A stretch of DNA of 34,583 nucleotides from Coriobacteriia bacterium (GCA_030652345.1 JAUSAU010000067.1:1-34583), one strand, 5' to 3'; shown: positions 25,079-32,627, counted from the first letter of the stretch. Notes: a model not told the origin generated them from the letters alone. Translations and numbers: made by a program.

Positions 25079-26044
25079 ATGCGTTCCACCCGTATCGTCG
25101 AGATGCTCGAGGTCACCGAGGCAGCCGCGTTGGCGGCGGGCCGCTGGATGGGCAAGGGCGACAAGCACGCAGCGGATGACGCCGCCGTCGAGGGCATGCG
25201 TACCGCCTTCAACAGCGTCGACATCGACGGCACCATCGTCATCGGTGAGGGCGAGCGCGATGAGGCGCCGATGCTCTTCATCGGCGAGAAGGTCGGCCGG
25301 GGCGGCGAGGAGATCGACATCGCGGTCGACCCGCTCGAGGGCACGAACCTGACCGCCTACGGGCAGTCGAACTCGCTGGCGGTGCTGGCGTTCGGGCCCA
25401 AGGGCTCGCTCCTGCACGCGCCCGACACGTACATGAAGAAGGTCGCCGTCGGGCCGTCGGCCTACAACGCCGTCCACATCGACGCGAGCCCGACCGAGAA
25501 CATCCGCAACGTCGCCAAGGCGCTGAAGCGTGACGTCGAGGACATCGTCGTCTGTATCCTCGAGCGCGAGCGCCACACGGAGCTCATCGCCGAGGTGCGC
25601 GAGGTCGGTGCGCGGATCCGTCTGATCAGCGACGGCGACGTCTTCGGTGCTGTGGCCACCGCGATCGAGGGCACCGGCATCCATCTCTATCTCGGCATCG
25701 GCGCCGCACCGGAGGGCGTGCTCGCCTGCTCCGCGATGAAGTGCATCGGCGGCTGCTTCATGGGCCGCTTCGAGTGGCGCTCGGAGGAGGAGAAGGCGCG
25801 TGCGGTGGCGATGGGCACGCCCCACATCGACGGCATCCTGGACATGGACACGCTGGTCAACACCGACGAGGCCGCGTTCATCGCATCCGGTGTCACCGAC
25901 GGTGAGCTGCTGCGCGGCGTGCGGTACTTCGGCAGCGGTGCGCGGACGAACTCCGTGGCGATGGACGCCAAGAGCAAGACGGTCCGATTCATCGACACGA
26001 TCTACCGCACCGGCGACGAGCAGTTCTGGGTGCGTCGCGACTAG
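25079..26044 (+). CDS. glpX: Fructose-1,6-bisphosphatase, class II
   Basis: A 321-residue GlpX-type phosphatase of gluconeogenesis (fructose-1,6-bisphosphate to fructose-6-phosphate). Landmarks: ADDAAVEGMRTAFN (residues ~33-46), GTIVIGEGERDEAPML (metal-binding Glu/Asp), the lithium-sensitive phosphatase signature DIAVDPLEGTNLTA, SDGDVFGAVAT, GIGAAPEGVLACSAMKCIGG and GARTNSVAMDAKSKTVRF. ATG at 25079 follows GAGGAGGG by 4-5 bases and lies 40 bases after rsmB, so it could share the transcript. The bases between rsmB and glpX include a GGCCGCGCGCGGCC palindrome. A 13-bp hairpin closes the unit. Confidence 0.94.
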   Translation: MRSTRIVEMLEVTEAAALAAGRWMGKGDKHAADDAAVEGMRTAFNSVDIDGTIVIGEGERDEAPMLFIGEKVGRGGEEIDIAVDPLEGTNLTAYGQSNSLAVLAFGPKGSLLHAPDTYMKKVAVGPSAYNAVHIDASPTENIRNVAKALKRDVEDIVVCILERERHTELIAEVREVGARIRLISDGDVFGAVATAIEGTGIHLYLGIGAAPEGVLACSAMKCIGGCFMGRFEWRSEEEKARAVAMGTPHIDGILDMDTLVNTDEAAFIASGVTDGELLRGVRYFGSGARTNSVAMDAKSKTVRFIDTIYRTGDEQFWVRRD

Positions 26045-26070
26045 CGGGACCGAGATCTGCGGGAGACACG

Positions 26071-26100
26071 CGAAGGGCGGCCCATCAGGGCCGCCCTTCG
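26071..26100. terminator. Bidirectional hairpin between glpX and the FmdB gene
   Basis: Perfect 13-bp stem (CGAAGGGCGGCCC with its complement) around the loop ATCA, between two convergent genes. No T-run on either side; the position argues for termination in both directions. Confidence 0.65.
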
Positions 26101-26123
26101 AACGCGGATGCGAGGTGTGCTGA

Positions 26124-26378
26124 CTACTCCGCGGACGGGCACCCGCCGCACGCGGGCGTGCTTCCGGCGGCGGCGCAGCCTCCCTCGGCCGGCGCCTCCT
26201 TCTTGCGGTAGTCCGTGTTGTGGAAGCCGGACCCCTTGAAGTGGACGCCGACCGCATGGAAGACCTGCTTCGTCTCGCCGCCACACATCGGGCAGGGGAC
26301 CGCTGCGTCGTCGGACGCAGGGCGTGTGATCTCGAAGACCTCGGAACACTTCTTGCACTTGAAGTCGTAGGCGGGCAT
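26124..26378 (-). CDS. FmdB-family zinc ribbon protein
   Basis: An 84-residue protein whose first ~45 residues are the FmdB/CxxC_CXXC_SSSS zinc ribbon: MPAYDFKCKKCSEVFEI, then CPMCGGETKQVFHAVGVHFKGSGFHNTDY. Two CxxC pairs would hold one zinc. The C-terminal tail is short, Gly/Ala-rich and has three more cysteines (GGCAAAGSTPACGGCPSAE). FmdB was first described as a putative regulator of formamidase genes, but most members are uncharacterised small ribbons. The start at 26378 has GAGGAAGG about 7 bases upstream; the frame runs on upstream antisense to the PASTA gene, but that part is not coding. Confidence 0.88.
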   Translation of the reverse strand: MPAYDFKCKKCSEVFEITRPASDDAAVPCPMCGGETKQVFHAVGVHFKGSGFHNTDYRKKEAPAEGGCAAAGSTPACGGCPSAE

Positions 26379-26483
26379 ATTCACGCCTTCCTCGTGTCGA
26401 TGGAACGTCAACGGCAGTAAGCACGGTGCGTGCCGTAGGGCGGCATGATACGACCTGCGATATCGGTCCTGCAACACGAGCAT

Positions 26484-26492
26484 TGGTATACT
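26484..26492 (+). promoter_or_regulatory. Extended -10 promoter of the PASTA gene (leaderless mRNA)
   Basis: TGG-TATACT; the predicted start, 7-8 bases after the element, falls on the A of the ATG at 26500. There is no room for a Shine-Dalgarno, so the mRNA should be leaderless. Confidence 0.6.
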
Positions 26493-26499
26493 GATGAAC

Positions 26500-28086
26500 A
26501 TGAGACTTCCCTGGAAGCGGCGTCCGCAGGACGCCGCATCGTCTGAACAGCAGTCCGGACCGGTTCCGGCCGACAGCGCGGCACCCGTCCCGGACGGGGG
26601 AGCTGCGTCTCTCGACGTCGCCCCGGCGGTCTCCGCGCCCGCGACGCCTGTCCCCATCGGCGCTCCCATCGGTGGCGGACCGCTCCCGGCCGATCCCGCC
26701 GACGCACCGTTGACCGGGGCCATCGGCGAGCGACCCCCGGCACCCACACCGACCATCGGCGCCATCCCGTCGGTCGAGACGTCGGCGTTCTTCGCGTCGG
26801 CGCCTGCACCGGCACCCGCGCCCAAGCGCACTCCGGCGCAGGCCATGGCCGCGGCCGCTGCCGCCTCGGAGATGCTCTCCTCCCGGGCTCCCGAGACATC
26901 GCCCGCAGCGCAGACCCCCACGACGCCTCCCGCAACCCCATCTCCGGACGCGTCCGGCGCGATGCCCGGTGCTCCGGCCCCGGCACCGGTGCCAGCACCG
27001 GCCACACCCGCCATCAAGCGCCGGGGCCTCATACCCCGCTGGCTGCCCTGGGCTGCCGGGATCACGGCGCTCGTCGTGCTCCTCACGGTGCTCGGCGCGG
27101 TCTTCCTGTCGCGTTCGAGCATCGTCCGCGTCCCCTCCCTGCAGGGCCTCGAGCAGAAGGCCGCGCGCACGCGGCTGCAGGAGCTCGGACTGACCCTGGT
27201 CGTCGGTGACGAGCGCTTCTCCGCCTCATCTCCGGTGGGCACGATCATCGACCAGCAGCCCGCTCCCGGCACGCAGGTCAAGGACGGCACGGTCGTCCGG
27301 GTCGCGGTGTCCGCGGGCTCGGAGTCCTTCGCGATGCCGGACATGGTCGGCCAGTCGCTCGACGCCGCTCGCAAGAAGCTTCGCGATCGGGGCCTGTCGG
27401 TCGAGTTCCAGACCGTCCCGTCCGACAAGGACCAGGGCACCGTGGTCTCCTCCGTCCCATCCCCGGGCGTGACCGTCCAGACCGGTGACACCGTCCGCCT
27501 GACCATCGCCGCGGGCACGAGCGGCAGCGATACGCTGCTCCCGTCAGACCTCAAGGGCAAGACGATCGTGCTGGACCCGATGCCGATGCCGGCCGGGACA
27601 GCCGCCGACACCACGATGGACATCGCCCGCCGGGTCCGTGCCCTCCTCGAAGCCTCCGGTGCCCGCGTCGTGATGACCCGCTCCGTCGTCGACACGGGGG
27701 ACGCGGCCAATACGCTGGCGCGTTCACGCCGGGCGAAGGAGACGTCCTCGAGCGCCCTCGTTGGCTTCTCGGTGACGCAGTCCGGTGCCACGGGCATCGC
27801 CGTGATGAGCGTGCCGAACACCTCCACCACACAGACGACCTACATGAAGTCGCTCGCGTTGACGCAGGCGCTGACCGACACGCTCAAGTCCAGCTTCGCG
27901 GGGCTGACGTCAGCCACCGCGGCCAACGACACGATCCTGACGGACACCGGCGTGCCGGCGGTCCGCATCCGGCTCGGCATGATCGGCTCCAGCGCGGACA
28001 AGCTCTCGTTCACCGATCCCGAATGGGCTGACAACGTGGCCAAGGCGACCTATCGGGCGATCGCACAGGTATACGGAGGCAAGTGA
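26500..28086 (+). CDS. Membrane-anchored PASTA protein with degenerate amidase domain
   Basis: A 528-residue protein. The first ~175 residues are cytoplasmic, Pro/Ala/Ser-rich low complexity. One membrane helix follows (~181-205), so the rest faces the wall. Two PASTA domains lie at about 207-275 (VRVPSLQGLEQKAARTRLQELGL) and 277-340 (MPDMVGQSLDAARKKLRDRGLS); such domains bind peptidoglycan or muropeptides. The last ~175 residues follow the N-acetylmuramoyl-L-alanine amidase (Amidase_3) layout: TIVLDPMPMPAGTA, a helix ending RVVMTRSVVDTGDAANTLARSRRAKET, and SALVGFSV. The zinc-binding GHGG is replaced by MPMP and the later His is missing, so catalysis is unlikely. ATG at 26500 is set by the leaderless promoter; ATG at 26494 is an alternative. 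It overlaps the M23 gene by 4 bases. Confidence 0.82.
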   Translation: MRLPWKRRPQDAASSEQQSGPVPADSAAPVPDGGAASLDVAPAVSAPATPVPIGAPIGGGPLPADPADAPLTGAIGERPPAPTPTIGAIPSVETSAFFASAPAPAPAPKRTPAQAMAAAAAASEMLSSRAPETSPAAQTPTTPPATPSPDASGAMPGAPAPAPVPAPATPAIKRRGLIPRWLPWAAGITALVVLLTVLGAVFLSRSSIVRVPSLQGLEQKAARTRLQELGLTLVVGDERFSASSPVGTIIDQQPAPGTQVKDGTVVRVAVSAGSESFAMPDMVGQSLDAARKKLRDRGLSVEFQTVPSDKDQGTVVSSVPSPGVTVQTGDTVRLTIAAGTSGSDTLLPSDLKGKTIVLDPMPMPAGTAADTTMDIARRVRALLEASGARVVMTRSVVDTGDAANTLARSRRAKETSSSALVGFSVTQSGATGIAVMSVPNTSTTQTTYMKSLALTQALTDTLKSSFAGLTSATAANDTILTDTGVPAVRIRLGMIGSSADKLSFTDPEWADNVAKATYRAIAQVYGGK

Positions 28087-29135
28087 CCGGTTCGCACGAC
28101 ACCGTAGCGACCTCCGTGTCGCACGCAGCACGCCGGGCGATCGGCGTGCTGACTGCGTTCGCCCTTGCGTTCACCGGGCCGCTGGCCGCTCCCGCGACGG
28201 CGGTCGCCGGTGTCACGGAGGTCCGCAAGCAACTCGCGGCGGTGCGAGCCGAGGTCAAGGCGGCCGGGCGCGAGTACGACGTGGCGATCAACGCACTGGA
28301 GCGCACCGACGACCGCATCGCCGCGACGAACAAGCAACTCAAGCTCGAGCTCAAGAACCTCACGGCCGCCGAGGTGCGGCTGGGCCAGCGCGCCGACGCA
28401 CTCTACCGCGGCGGAGGGCAGATGGGGATGGCCGACTTCATCCTCGGCGCCGCGACGTGGGAGGACTTCGTGACGCGTCTGGACTACGCGACCATGATCG
28501 CCTCATCGGATGCGACGTTGATCGGCACCGTCAAGAACACCAGGGTCAGACTCGCCGAGAAGAAGAAGACGCTGGAGACCGCCCGCGTGACGCAGGTCCA
28601 GACGACGAAGATCTTCAGGGCCAAGCGCTCCGCCATCCAGTCGCGGCTCGCCTCCAAGCAGGCGCAGTACGACAAGCTCATGGCGGCGCTCGCAGCGGCG
28701 ATGGCCATCGAGAACCCGGGTGGCGGAAACTATCCGCCGGGCCCGAACGGTCAGGTCTTCCCGGTCCAGGGCGTCTACTACTACTCGAACACCTGGGGAG
28801 CCGCCCGTTCGGGCGGCCGCCGTCGCCATAAGGGCACCGACATCATGGCCCGCACCGGTACCCGGTGTGTGGCGACGACCAACGGCACGATCCGCTCGAA
28901 GAGCAGCGGACTCGGCGGCCTTACCATCTATCTGCAGGGTGACAACGGCTGGGAGTACTACTACGCGCATCTCAACGGCTACGCGGTCCGCAGCGGACGC
29001 GTGAAGGCCGGGCAGGTCATCGGCTACGTGGGATCGACCGGGAATGCGCGTGGCGGGTCGCCGCACCTGCACTTCCAGATGGGGCCACGCGGCAACTGGG
29101 TCAACCCGTACCCGTACCTGCGCCGGATGGAGTAG
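28083..29135 (+). CDS. M23-family peptidase with N-terminal coiled coil
   Basis: A 350-residue exported protein. A signal peptide spans roughly residues 1-42 (VLTAFALAFTGPLAAPATAVA). Residues ~44-215 form long alpha-helical, charged segments, a coiled coil as in EnvC/PcsB-type proteins, split by GGGQMGMADFILGAATWEDF, the PcsB/CwlO-like hinge. The C-terminal ~120 residues are an M23 (LytM) domain with zinc ligands HKGTD (H249, D253) and PHLHFQM (H328, H330), so an active peptidoglycan endopeptidase is expected. Start GTG at 28083 overlaps the PASTA gene stop (GTGA), with GGAGG upstream. The coupled pair suggests a wall hydrolase co-produced with a peptidoglycan-binding, non-catalytic partner. 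Confidence 0.9.
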   Translation: MTGSHDTVATSVSHAARRAIGVLTAFALAFTGPLAAPATAVAGVTEVRKQLAAVRAEVKAAGREYDVAINALERTDDRIAATNKQLKLELKNLTAAEVRLGQRADALYRGGGQMGMADFILGAATWEDFVTRLDYATMIASSDATLIGTVKNTRVRLAEKKKTLETARVTQVQTTKIFRAKRSAIQSRLASKQAQYDKLMAALAAAMAIENPGGGNYPPGPNGQVFPVQGVYYYSNTWGAARSGGRRRHKGTDIMARTGTRCVATTNGTIRSKSSGLGGLTIYLQGDNGWEYYYAHLNGYAVRSGRVKAGQVIGYVGSTGNARGGSPHLHFQMGPRGNWVNPYPYLRRME

Positions 29136-29169
29136 CGTCCGCTCCTCGTCGCGTGTAGCATTGCCCGGT

Positions 29170-29188
29170 GCGGAGCGTCACGCTCCGC
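29170..29188 (+). terminator. Hairpin between the M23 gene and the TPP riboswitch
   Basis: Perfect 8-bp stem (GCGGAGCG, loop TCA, CGCTCCGC), 34 bases after the M23 stop and 8 bases before the aptamer. It lacks a T-run. It could end the upstream operon or be part of the riboswitch leader. Confidence 0.4.
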
Positions 29189-29195
29189 GGATAGA

Positions 29196-29303
29196 GTTCC
29201 ACCGTGTCGGGAGCCGCGATCGTGCGGCTGAGAGGCGGCCCCAGAAGGCCGCGACCGAGATGACGGCGCCGGTAATGCGGCTCCGCACGACGGATCCGGG
29301 AAC
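29196..29303 (+). promoter_or_regulatory. TPP (THI-box) riboswitch
   Basis: The two conserved thiamine-pyrophosphate-binding regions are visible: CGGGAGCC … GCTGAGAGG near 29209-29235, and GACGGCGCCGGTAATGCGG near 29262-29280. The ends GTTCC (29196-29200) and GGGAAC (29298-29303) can pair as P1. The genes downstream are a thiamine transporter and thiamine pyrophosphokinase, exactly the expected targets. The 3' strand of P1 can alternatively form a 7-bp hairpin with 29309-29315 (GGGAACG/CGTTCCC), so ligand state could decide whether CGTTCCC is free, for instance to mask the GGGAA of the thiT ribosome-binding site. That platform is inference. Confidence 0.85.
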
Positions 29304-29387
29304 GAGCCCGTTCCCGCTTTCGAACCACTCCCACACGGTCGTCGCGGGGCTGCTCGCCGAGCAGGCCCATCGAGGGAGAGGGAAGCG

Positions 29388-29951
29388 ATGACCGGTTCCA
29401 GGACGAGGATCCTCGTCGAGATCGCGCTCGTGGTGGCGCTGGCCACCGTACTCGACTTCATCAAGGTGTGGCAGATGCCCATGGGCGGGACGGTCTCGCT
29501 CGGCATGCTGCCCATCCTCGTGATCGCATTGCGTCGCGGGCTCGCGCCGGGACTCGTCGCGGGAGCCCTGTCCGGCGTGGTCGCGCTGCTGTTCAACGCG
29601 CAGGTCTACAACTGGGCCCAGTTCCTGCTCGACTACCCGCTCGCTTTCGCCGCCGTCGGAGGCGCGGGCTCTCTCGCCGTCGTGTGGCGTTGGGCGGTCG
29701 ACCGGGGGACCGCGGCCCGGGACGCCGCGTGGATCGTGCCCGCGGCGGTCATGCTGGGCGCCGGGGCCCGTCTGTTCATGCACTGGGAGTCGGGCATCCT
29801 CTTCTTCGCCCAGTACGCTCCCGCGGGTCAGCCCGGCTGGCTCTACTCGCTCATCTATAACGGTTCGTACATGCTCCCCTCGGGGATACTGTGCGCGGTG
29901 GCTGCGGCCATCGTCCTGCCGGCGCTCGAGAAGGCGGTCCCGGTTCGATGA
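29388..29951 (+). CDS. thiT: Thiamine transporter, ThiT family (ECF substrate-binding subunit)
   Basis: A 187-residue, highly hydrophobic protein with about six membrane helices. Family signatures are GGTVSLGMLPILVIALRRG (the conserved loop after helix 1), GLVAGALSGV, and QFLLDYPLAFAAVG; ThiT binds thiamine with nanomolar affinity and uses a shared ECF energising module (EcfA/A'/T), not encoded here. ATG at 29388 is preceded by a purine-rich GAGGGAGAGGGA. The TPP riboswitch upstream and the coupled thiN gene downstream (ATGA overlap) independently support thiamine as the substrate. Confidence 0.9.
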   Translation: MTGSRTRILVEIALVVALATVLDFIKVWQMPMGGTVSLGMLPILVIALRRGLAPGLVAGALSGVVALLFNAQVYNWAQFLLDYPLAFAAVGGAGSLAVVWRWAVDRGTAARDAAWIVPAAVMLGAGARLFMHWESGILFFAQYAPAGQPGWLYSLIYNGSYMLPSGILCAVAAAIVLPALEKAVPVR

Positions 29952-30616
29952 GCACACTCGTCGTCGGAGCGGCTCCGGCCTGCACCCGGGATGCTGTGAT
30001 CTTCTATCGGGAGCTGCTCGCGGCGGCCGGTCACGTGGTCGCGGCCGACGGCGCGGGCGAATGGTGCATCGAGCACGGCCGCTCGCCCGACCTCGTCATC
30101 GGGGACTTCGACAGCGCGGCTCCGGGTGCGCGTGAGCGCCTTGAGTCCGCAGGGGTCCCGGTCCTCGCATTCGACACGGACAAGGATGAGACGGACCTCG
30201 AGCTGGGGGTCGCCGTAGCGCTGCAGCGCTACGGGTCGCCGATCACCCTGACGGCCGCGTTCACCGGTCGGCTCGACCACACGCTCGCCGCGCTCGGAGC
30301 GCTCACGCGCGCAGGCGCGGGAGCTCGTGCGCTCGAGCCCGAGTGGGGAGTGCACCTGGTCTGTCCCGGCGCTCCGATCCTGATGCGGCTGTCATCCGGA
30401 GTGCCGTTCGCGCTGCAAAGCCCCGCGGGAGCCGACGGGGTCACGATCACCGGCGGGCGCTGGCCCCTCCGTCTCGCGACACTCGAGCCGCTGTCCGGCC
30501 GTGGCGTGAGCAACGAGGCCCTTGGTGGCCCGCTCACGGTGAGCGTAGAGGCGGGAGCCGTCCTGCTGATCGTCCGTGCGACCCCGACACCGGCGGGTCT
30601 ATACTCGTCGGACTGA
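29948..30616 (+). CDS. thiN: Thiamine pyrophosphokinase
   Basis: A 222-residue enzyme converting imported thiamine plus ATP to thiamine pyrophosphate. Motifs: VVAADGAGEWCIEHG, DLVIGDFDSA (Mg-ATP binding Asp pair), FDTDKDETDLELGVAVAL (the conserved DKDxTD) and AAFTGRLDHTLAALGAL (GGRxDH-type). The C-terminal beta domain ends in LSGRGVSNEALGGPLTVSVEAGAVLLIV. It overlaps thiT by 4 bases, making a two-gene salvage operon under TPP control: uptake followed by activation. Confidence 0.93.
   Translation: MSTLVVGAAPACTRDAVIFYRELLAAAGHVVAADGAGEWCIEHGRSPDLVIGDFDSAAPGARERLESAGVPVLAFDTDKDETDLELGVAVALQRYGSPITLTAAFTGRLDHTLAALGALTRAGAGARALEPEWGVHLVCPGAPILMRLSSGVPFALQSPAGADGVTITGGRWPLRLATLEPLSGRGVSNEALGGPLTVSVEAGAVLLIVRATPTPAGLYSSD
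30600..30605 (+). promoter_or_regulatory. Possible -10 element of the GAF/HD-GYP gene
   Basis: TATACT at the end of thiN, 39 bases before the TTG start at 30645. The -35 region is poor (TGCGAC), so this may be a weak or activator-dependent promoter. Confidence 0.4.
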
Positions 30617-30644
30617 ACGGCTCCCGGGACGGTATGGAGCGCGA

Positions 30645-32312
30645 TTGAACGTCTGGCAGATTCGAGCCGCCGCGGTCGCTGCGGCGATCATGACCGCCGC
30701 CGCCGCGGCCACCGGATCGTGGTGGGCCGCCCTTGGCGGTGTCGCCGCCTGCCTGCTCGTCGTCGCACTCGTGAGTCCCGCGCTGCGGCGCGAGACCCCG
30801 TCTCGGCCCGTCGTGCGCACGCCGGCCGGTGCGGATGCGGCCGTCGTCGTCGAGGCGCTCTTCGCGAGCGCCGCGGCCAGGACCGACGCGCTCGCGGCGC
30901 ACCTGTGGCTCGAGGACGAGCCGACCGCGACGCTGCGGCTGGTGGCGGCGTCCGGACCACGGCTGCCCGCGCCGTCCCCGGTCGCGACCGACGACCCGAC
31001 GATGGGTGCGGCTCTCGCCGACGGTCAGGCTCGTTTCGCCGCGATCGCCCGCGTACGCGAAGGCGGGGCGGACACGACCATCTGGCGTTTCGCGGTGCCG
31101 GTGGGCGCCGATGAGGCGCGCGGCATCGCCGCAGTGGACGTCGCATGCGCCGATTGCGAGCCCGAGGCCACAGCGCTGACCGAGATCACCTCGGCGCTGC
31201 GCGGCGCCCTGACGGCGGCGCTCGCGCTGCACGTGGCCAGGGGCGAGACGCAGACGGCGCGGCTCCTGGTCGATGCGGCGCAGGAACTCAGCAGCAGGCT
31301 GTGCCCGGAAGACGTGCTGCGCTCCACGCTCGATCGCGCGATGCAGATGTCCCACGCCGCGACAGGGAGCATCATGCTGCGTCGTGACGAGGGCGGAGCG
31401 ATGACGATCGTCGAGTCACGCGGACTGTCACATGAGGTGGTATCCGAGACCGTCGTGCGTGACGGTGAGGGCATCGCGGGGTGGGTGCTGGCGTCCGGTT
31501 CCTCGATGCTCGTCGAGGACATGCCGGGCCGTCCGGCCTCCGGTCGCCACGGTGTGCGCTCGGCGGTCTGTGTCCCGATCGGCGACGAGCACGGGACCCT
31601 TGGTGTCCTGAACGTCGGCTCCCGGGCGTTCCCGGCGCGCTTCACCGACGAGCATCGGCGCGCCCTCGAGGCGCTCGGCTCGCAAGCGGCGATCGCGCTG
31701 CGCAACGCCCGTGCGATGGAGCGCTCGCAGGACCTCTACCTCTCGAGCCTGCAGGCCCTCGCGGTCGCGCTCGAGACGAAGGACCCCTACAGCATCGGCG
31801 CCGCGGGCCGGGTCGCGGACCTGGCGCTCGCGCTCGGTCGGCAGATGCACCTCGATCCGGAGGACCTGCAGTCGGTCCACGTCGCGGCGATCCTGCACGA
31901 TATCGGGATGGGAATGGCGGCCGGGCCGGTCGGCGCGTCGGGGCGCCCGCTCACCACGGTCGATCGCGGACTGCTGCGTGCGCACCCGCGGGTCGCGGCT
32001 GATGTGCTCACGCGACTGCCGGCGCTCGAGGCCGTCGTCCCGATCGTCTTCCATCACCACGAGCACTTCGACGGGCACGGCTACGACGGCGGACTGGCCG
32101 GCGAGGCGATCCCGGTGGGGTCGCGCATCCTGGCGGTCGCCGACGCCTACGTCTCGATGACGGCACAGCGACCGTATCGGCGGGCGCTCACCGCGCGGGA
32201 GGCCCTGGACGAGCTGAACGCCAAGTCGGGCTCTCAATTCGACCCTGAGGTCGTCGAGGCGTTTCGCCGCCTCCTTCGAGAGAACCCCGACCTGGCGTTC
32301 ACAGACCGGTAG
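30645..32312 (+). CDS. Membrane GAF/HD-GYP protein with altered catalytic motifs
   Basis: A 555-residue signalling protein. Two hydrophobic N-terminal segments (~3-22 and 24-43) suggest membrane anchoring. Two GAF-like regions follow (about 60-200 and 205-355; the second has AATGSIMLRRDEGG, GIAGWVLASGSSMLVEDM and SAVCVPIGDEHGTLGVLNV). The C-terminal ~190 residues are an HD-GYP domain: HDIGMGM at 418-424 where the family has HDxGK, then HHHEHFDGHGYDGGL with GYD (479-481) in place of GYP. The HD pair and HHE are kept, but the Lys and Pro are lost, so c-di-GMP hydrolysis may be weak, altered or absent. TTG at 30645 is chosen for GGAG five bases upstream. It is the second HD-GYP protein in the window; the first is canonical. 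Confidence 0.85.
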   Translation: MNVWQIRAAAVAAAIMTAAAAATGSWWAALGGVAACLLVVALVSPALRRETPSRPVVRTPAGADAAVVVEALFASAAARTDALAAHLWLEDEPTATLRLVAASGPRLPAPSPVATDDPTMGAALADGQARFAAIARVREGGADTTIWRFAVPVGADEARGIAAVDVACADCEPEATALTEITSALRGALTAALALHVARGETQTARLLVDAAQELSSRLCPEDVLRSTLDRAMQMSHAATGSIMLRRDEGGAMTIVESRGLSHEVVSETVVRDGEGIAGWVLASGSSMLVEDMPGRPASGRHGVRSAVCVPIGDEHGTLGVLNVGSRAFPARFTDEHRRALEALGSQAAIALRNARAMERSQDLYLSSLQALAVALETKDPYSIGAAGRVADLALALGRQMHLDPEDLQSVHVAAILHDIGMGMAAGPVGASGRPLTTVDRGLLRAHPRVAADVLTRLPALEAVVPIVFHHHEHFDGHGYDGGLAGEAIPVGSRILAVADAYVSMTAQRPYRRALTAREALDELNAKSGSQFDPEVVEAFRRLLRENPDLAFTDR

Positions 32313-32351
32313 CAGCGACGCCCCCCGAGAGGAGCGCCGCGACGATACGTC

Positions 32352-32540
32352 TTACGCGCGGGTGATCTTGCCGGCCTTCATGCACTTCGTGCACACGTTG
32401 ACCTGCTTGACCGAACCGTTGATGACCGCGTGCACCTTCTGGATGTTCGGTCGGATGATGCGGTTGGGCACGCGGTGCGAATGGCTGACGTTGCGGCCCG
32501 CGGCGGGATGCTTGCCACAGACGGTGCAGATCTTCGACAT
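32352..32540 (-). CDS. rpmB: 50S ribosomal protein L28
   Basis: A 62-residue bL28. The N-terminal MSKICTVCGKHPAAGRNVSHSHR and NRIIRPNIQKVHAVING are typical, and the Cys pairs CTVC and CTKC make it a C+ (zinc-binding) form, with KAGKITRA at the end. ATG at 32540 has GAAGGAGA about 6 bases upstream. It is monocistronic, convergent with the HD-GYP gene and divergent from the DUF1858/asp23/yloV unit; rpmB next to yloU (asp23) and yloV is also seen in Bacillus. Its 5' leader contains a strong hairpin (next entry). Confidence 0.96.
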   Translation of the reverse strand: MSKICTVCGKHPAAGRNVSHSHRVPNRIIRPNIQKVHAVINGSVKQVNVCTKCMKAGKITRA

Positions 32541-32561
32541 CGTTCGTCTCCTTCGAAATGT

Positions 32562-32588
32562 CCGTCGGTCCACGGTGGACGCCGACGG
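32562..32588 (-). promoter_or_regulatory. Strong hairpin in the rpmB 5' leader
   Basis: CCGTCGG (32562-32568) pairs with CCGACGG (32582-32588), and GTCCAC with GTGGAC inside it, giving a stem of about 12 bp interrupted by one or two bulged bases, 22 bases upstream of the rpmB start. It is not a terminator (no T-run, wrong position). It may be an autoregulatory ribosomal-protein leader; no specific family is recognised. Confidence 0.5.
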
Positions 32589-32618
32589 TGTCACGTTCCT
32601 CAAGGCAGAGCGCATGGC

Positions 32619-32627
32619 AGGATAGCA
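32619..32627 (-). promoter_or_regulatory. Extended -10 promoter of rpmB
   Basis: Minus strand TGC-TATCCT, giving a leader of about 70 bases that includes the hairpin at 32562-32588. No consensus -35. Confidence 0.5.

Noticed and set aside
26379..27830. Long minus-strand open frame extending the FmdB gene antisense to the PASTA gene
   Set aside because: It is Ser/Gly/Ala-rich shadow coding opposite a well-supported gene; the FmdB domain, its Shine-Dalgarno and the usual family length all start at 26378.
32313..32351. Terminator between the convergent HD-GYP and rpmB genes
   Set aside because: Only short imperfect GC pairings are seen and no T-run on either strand.
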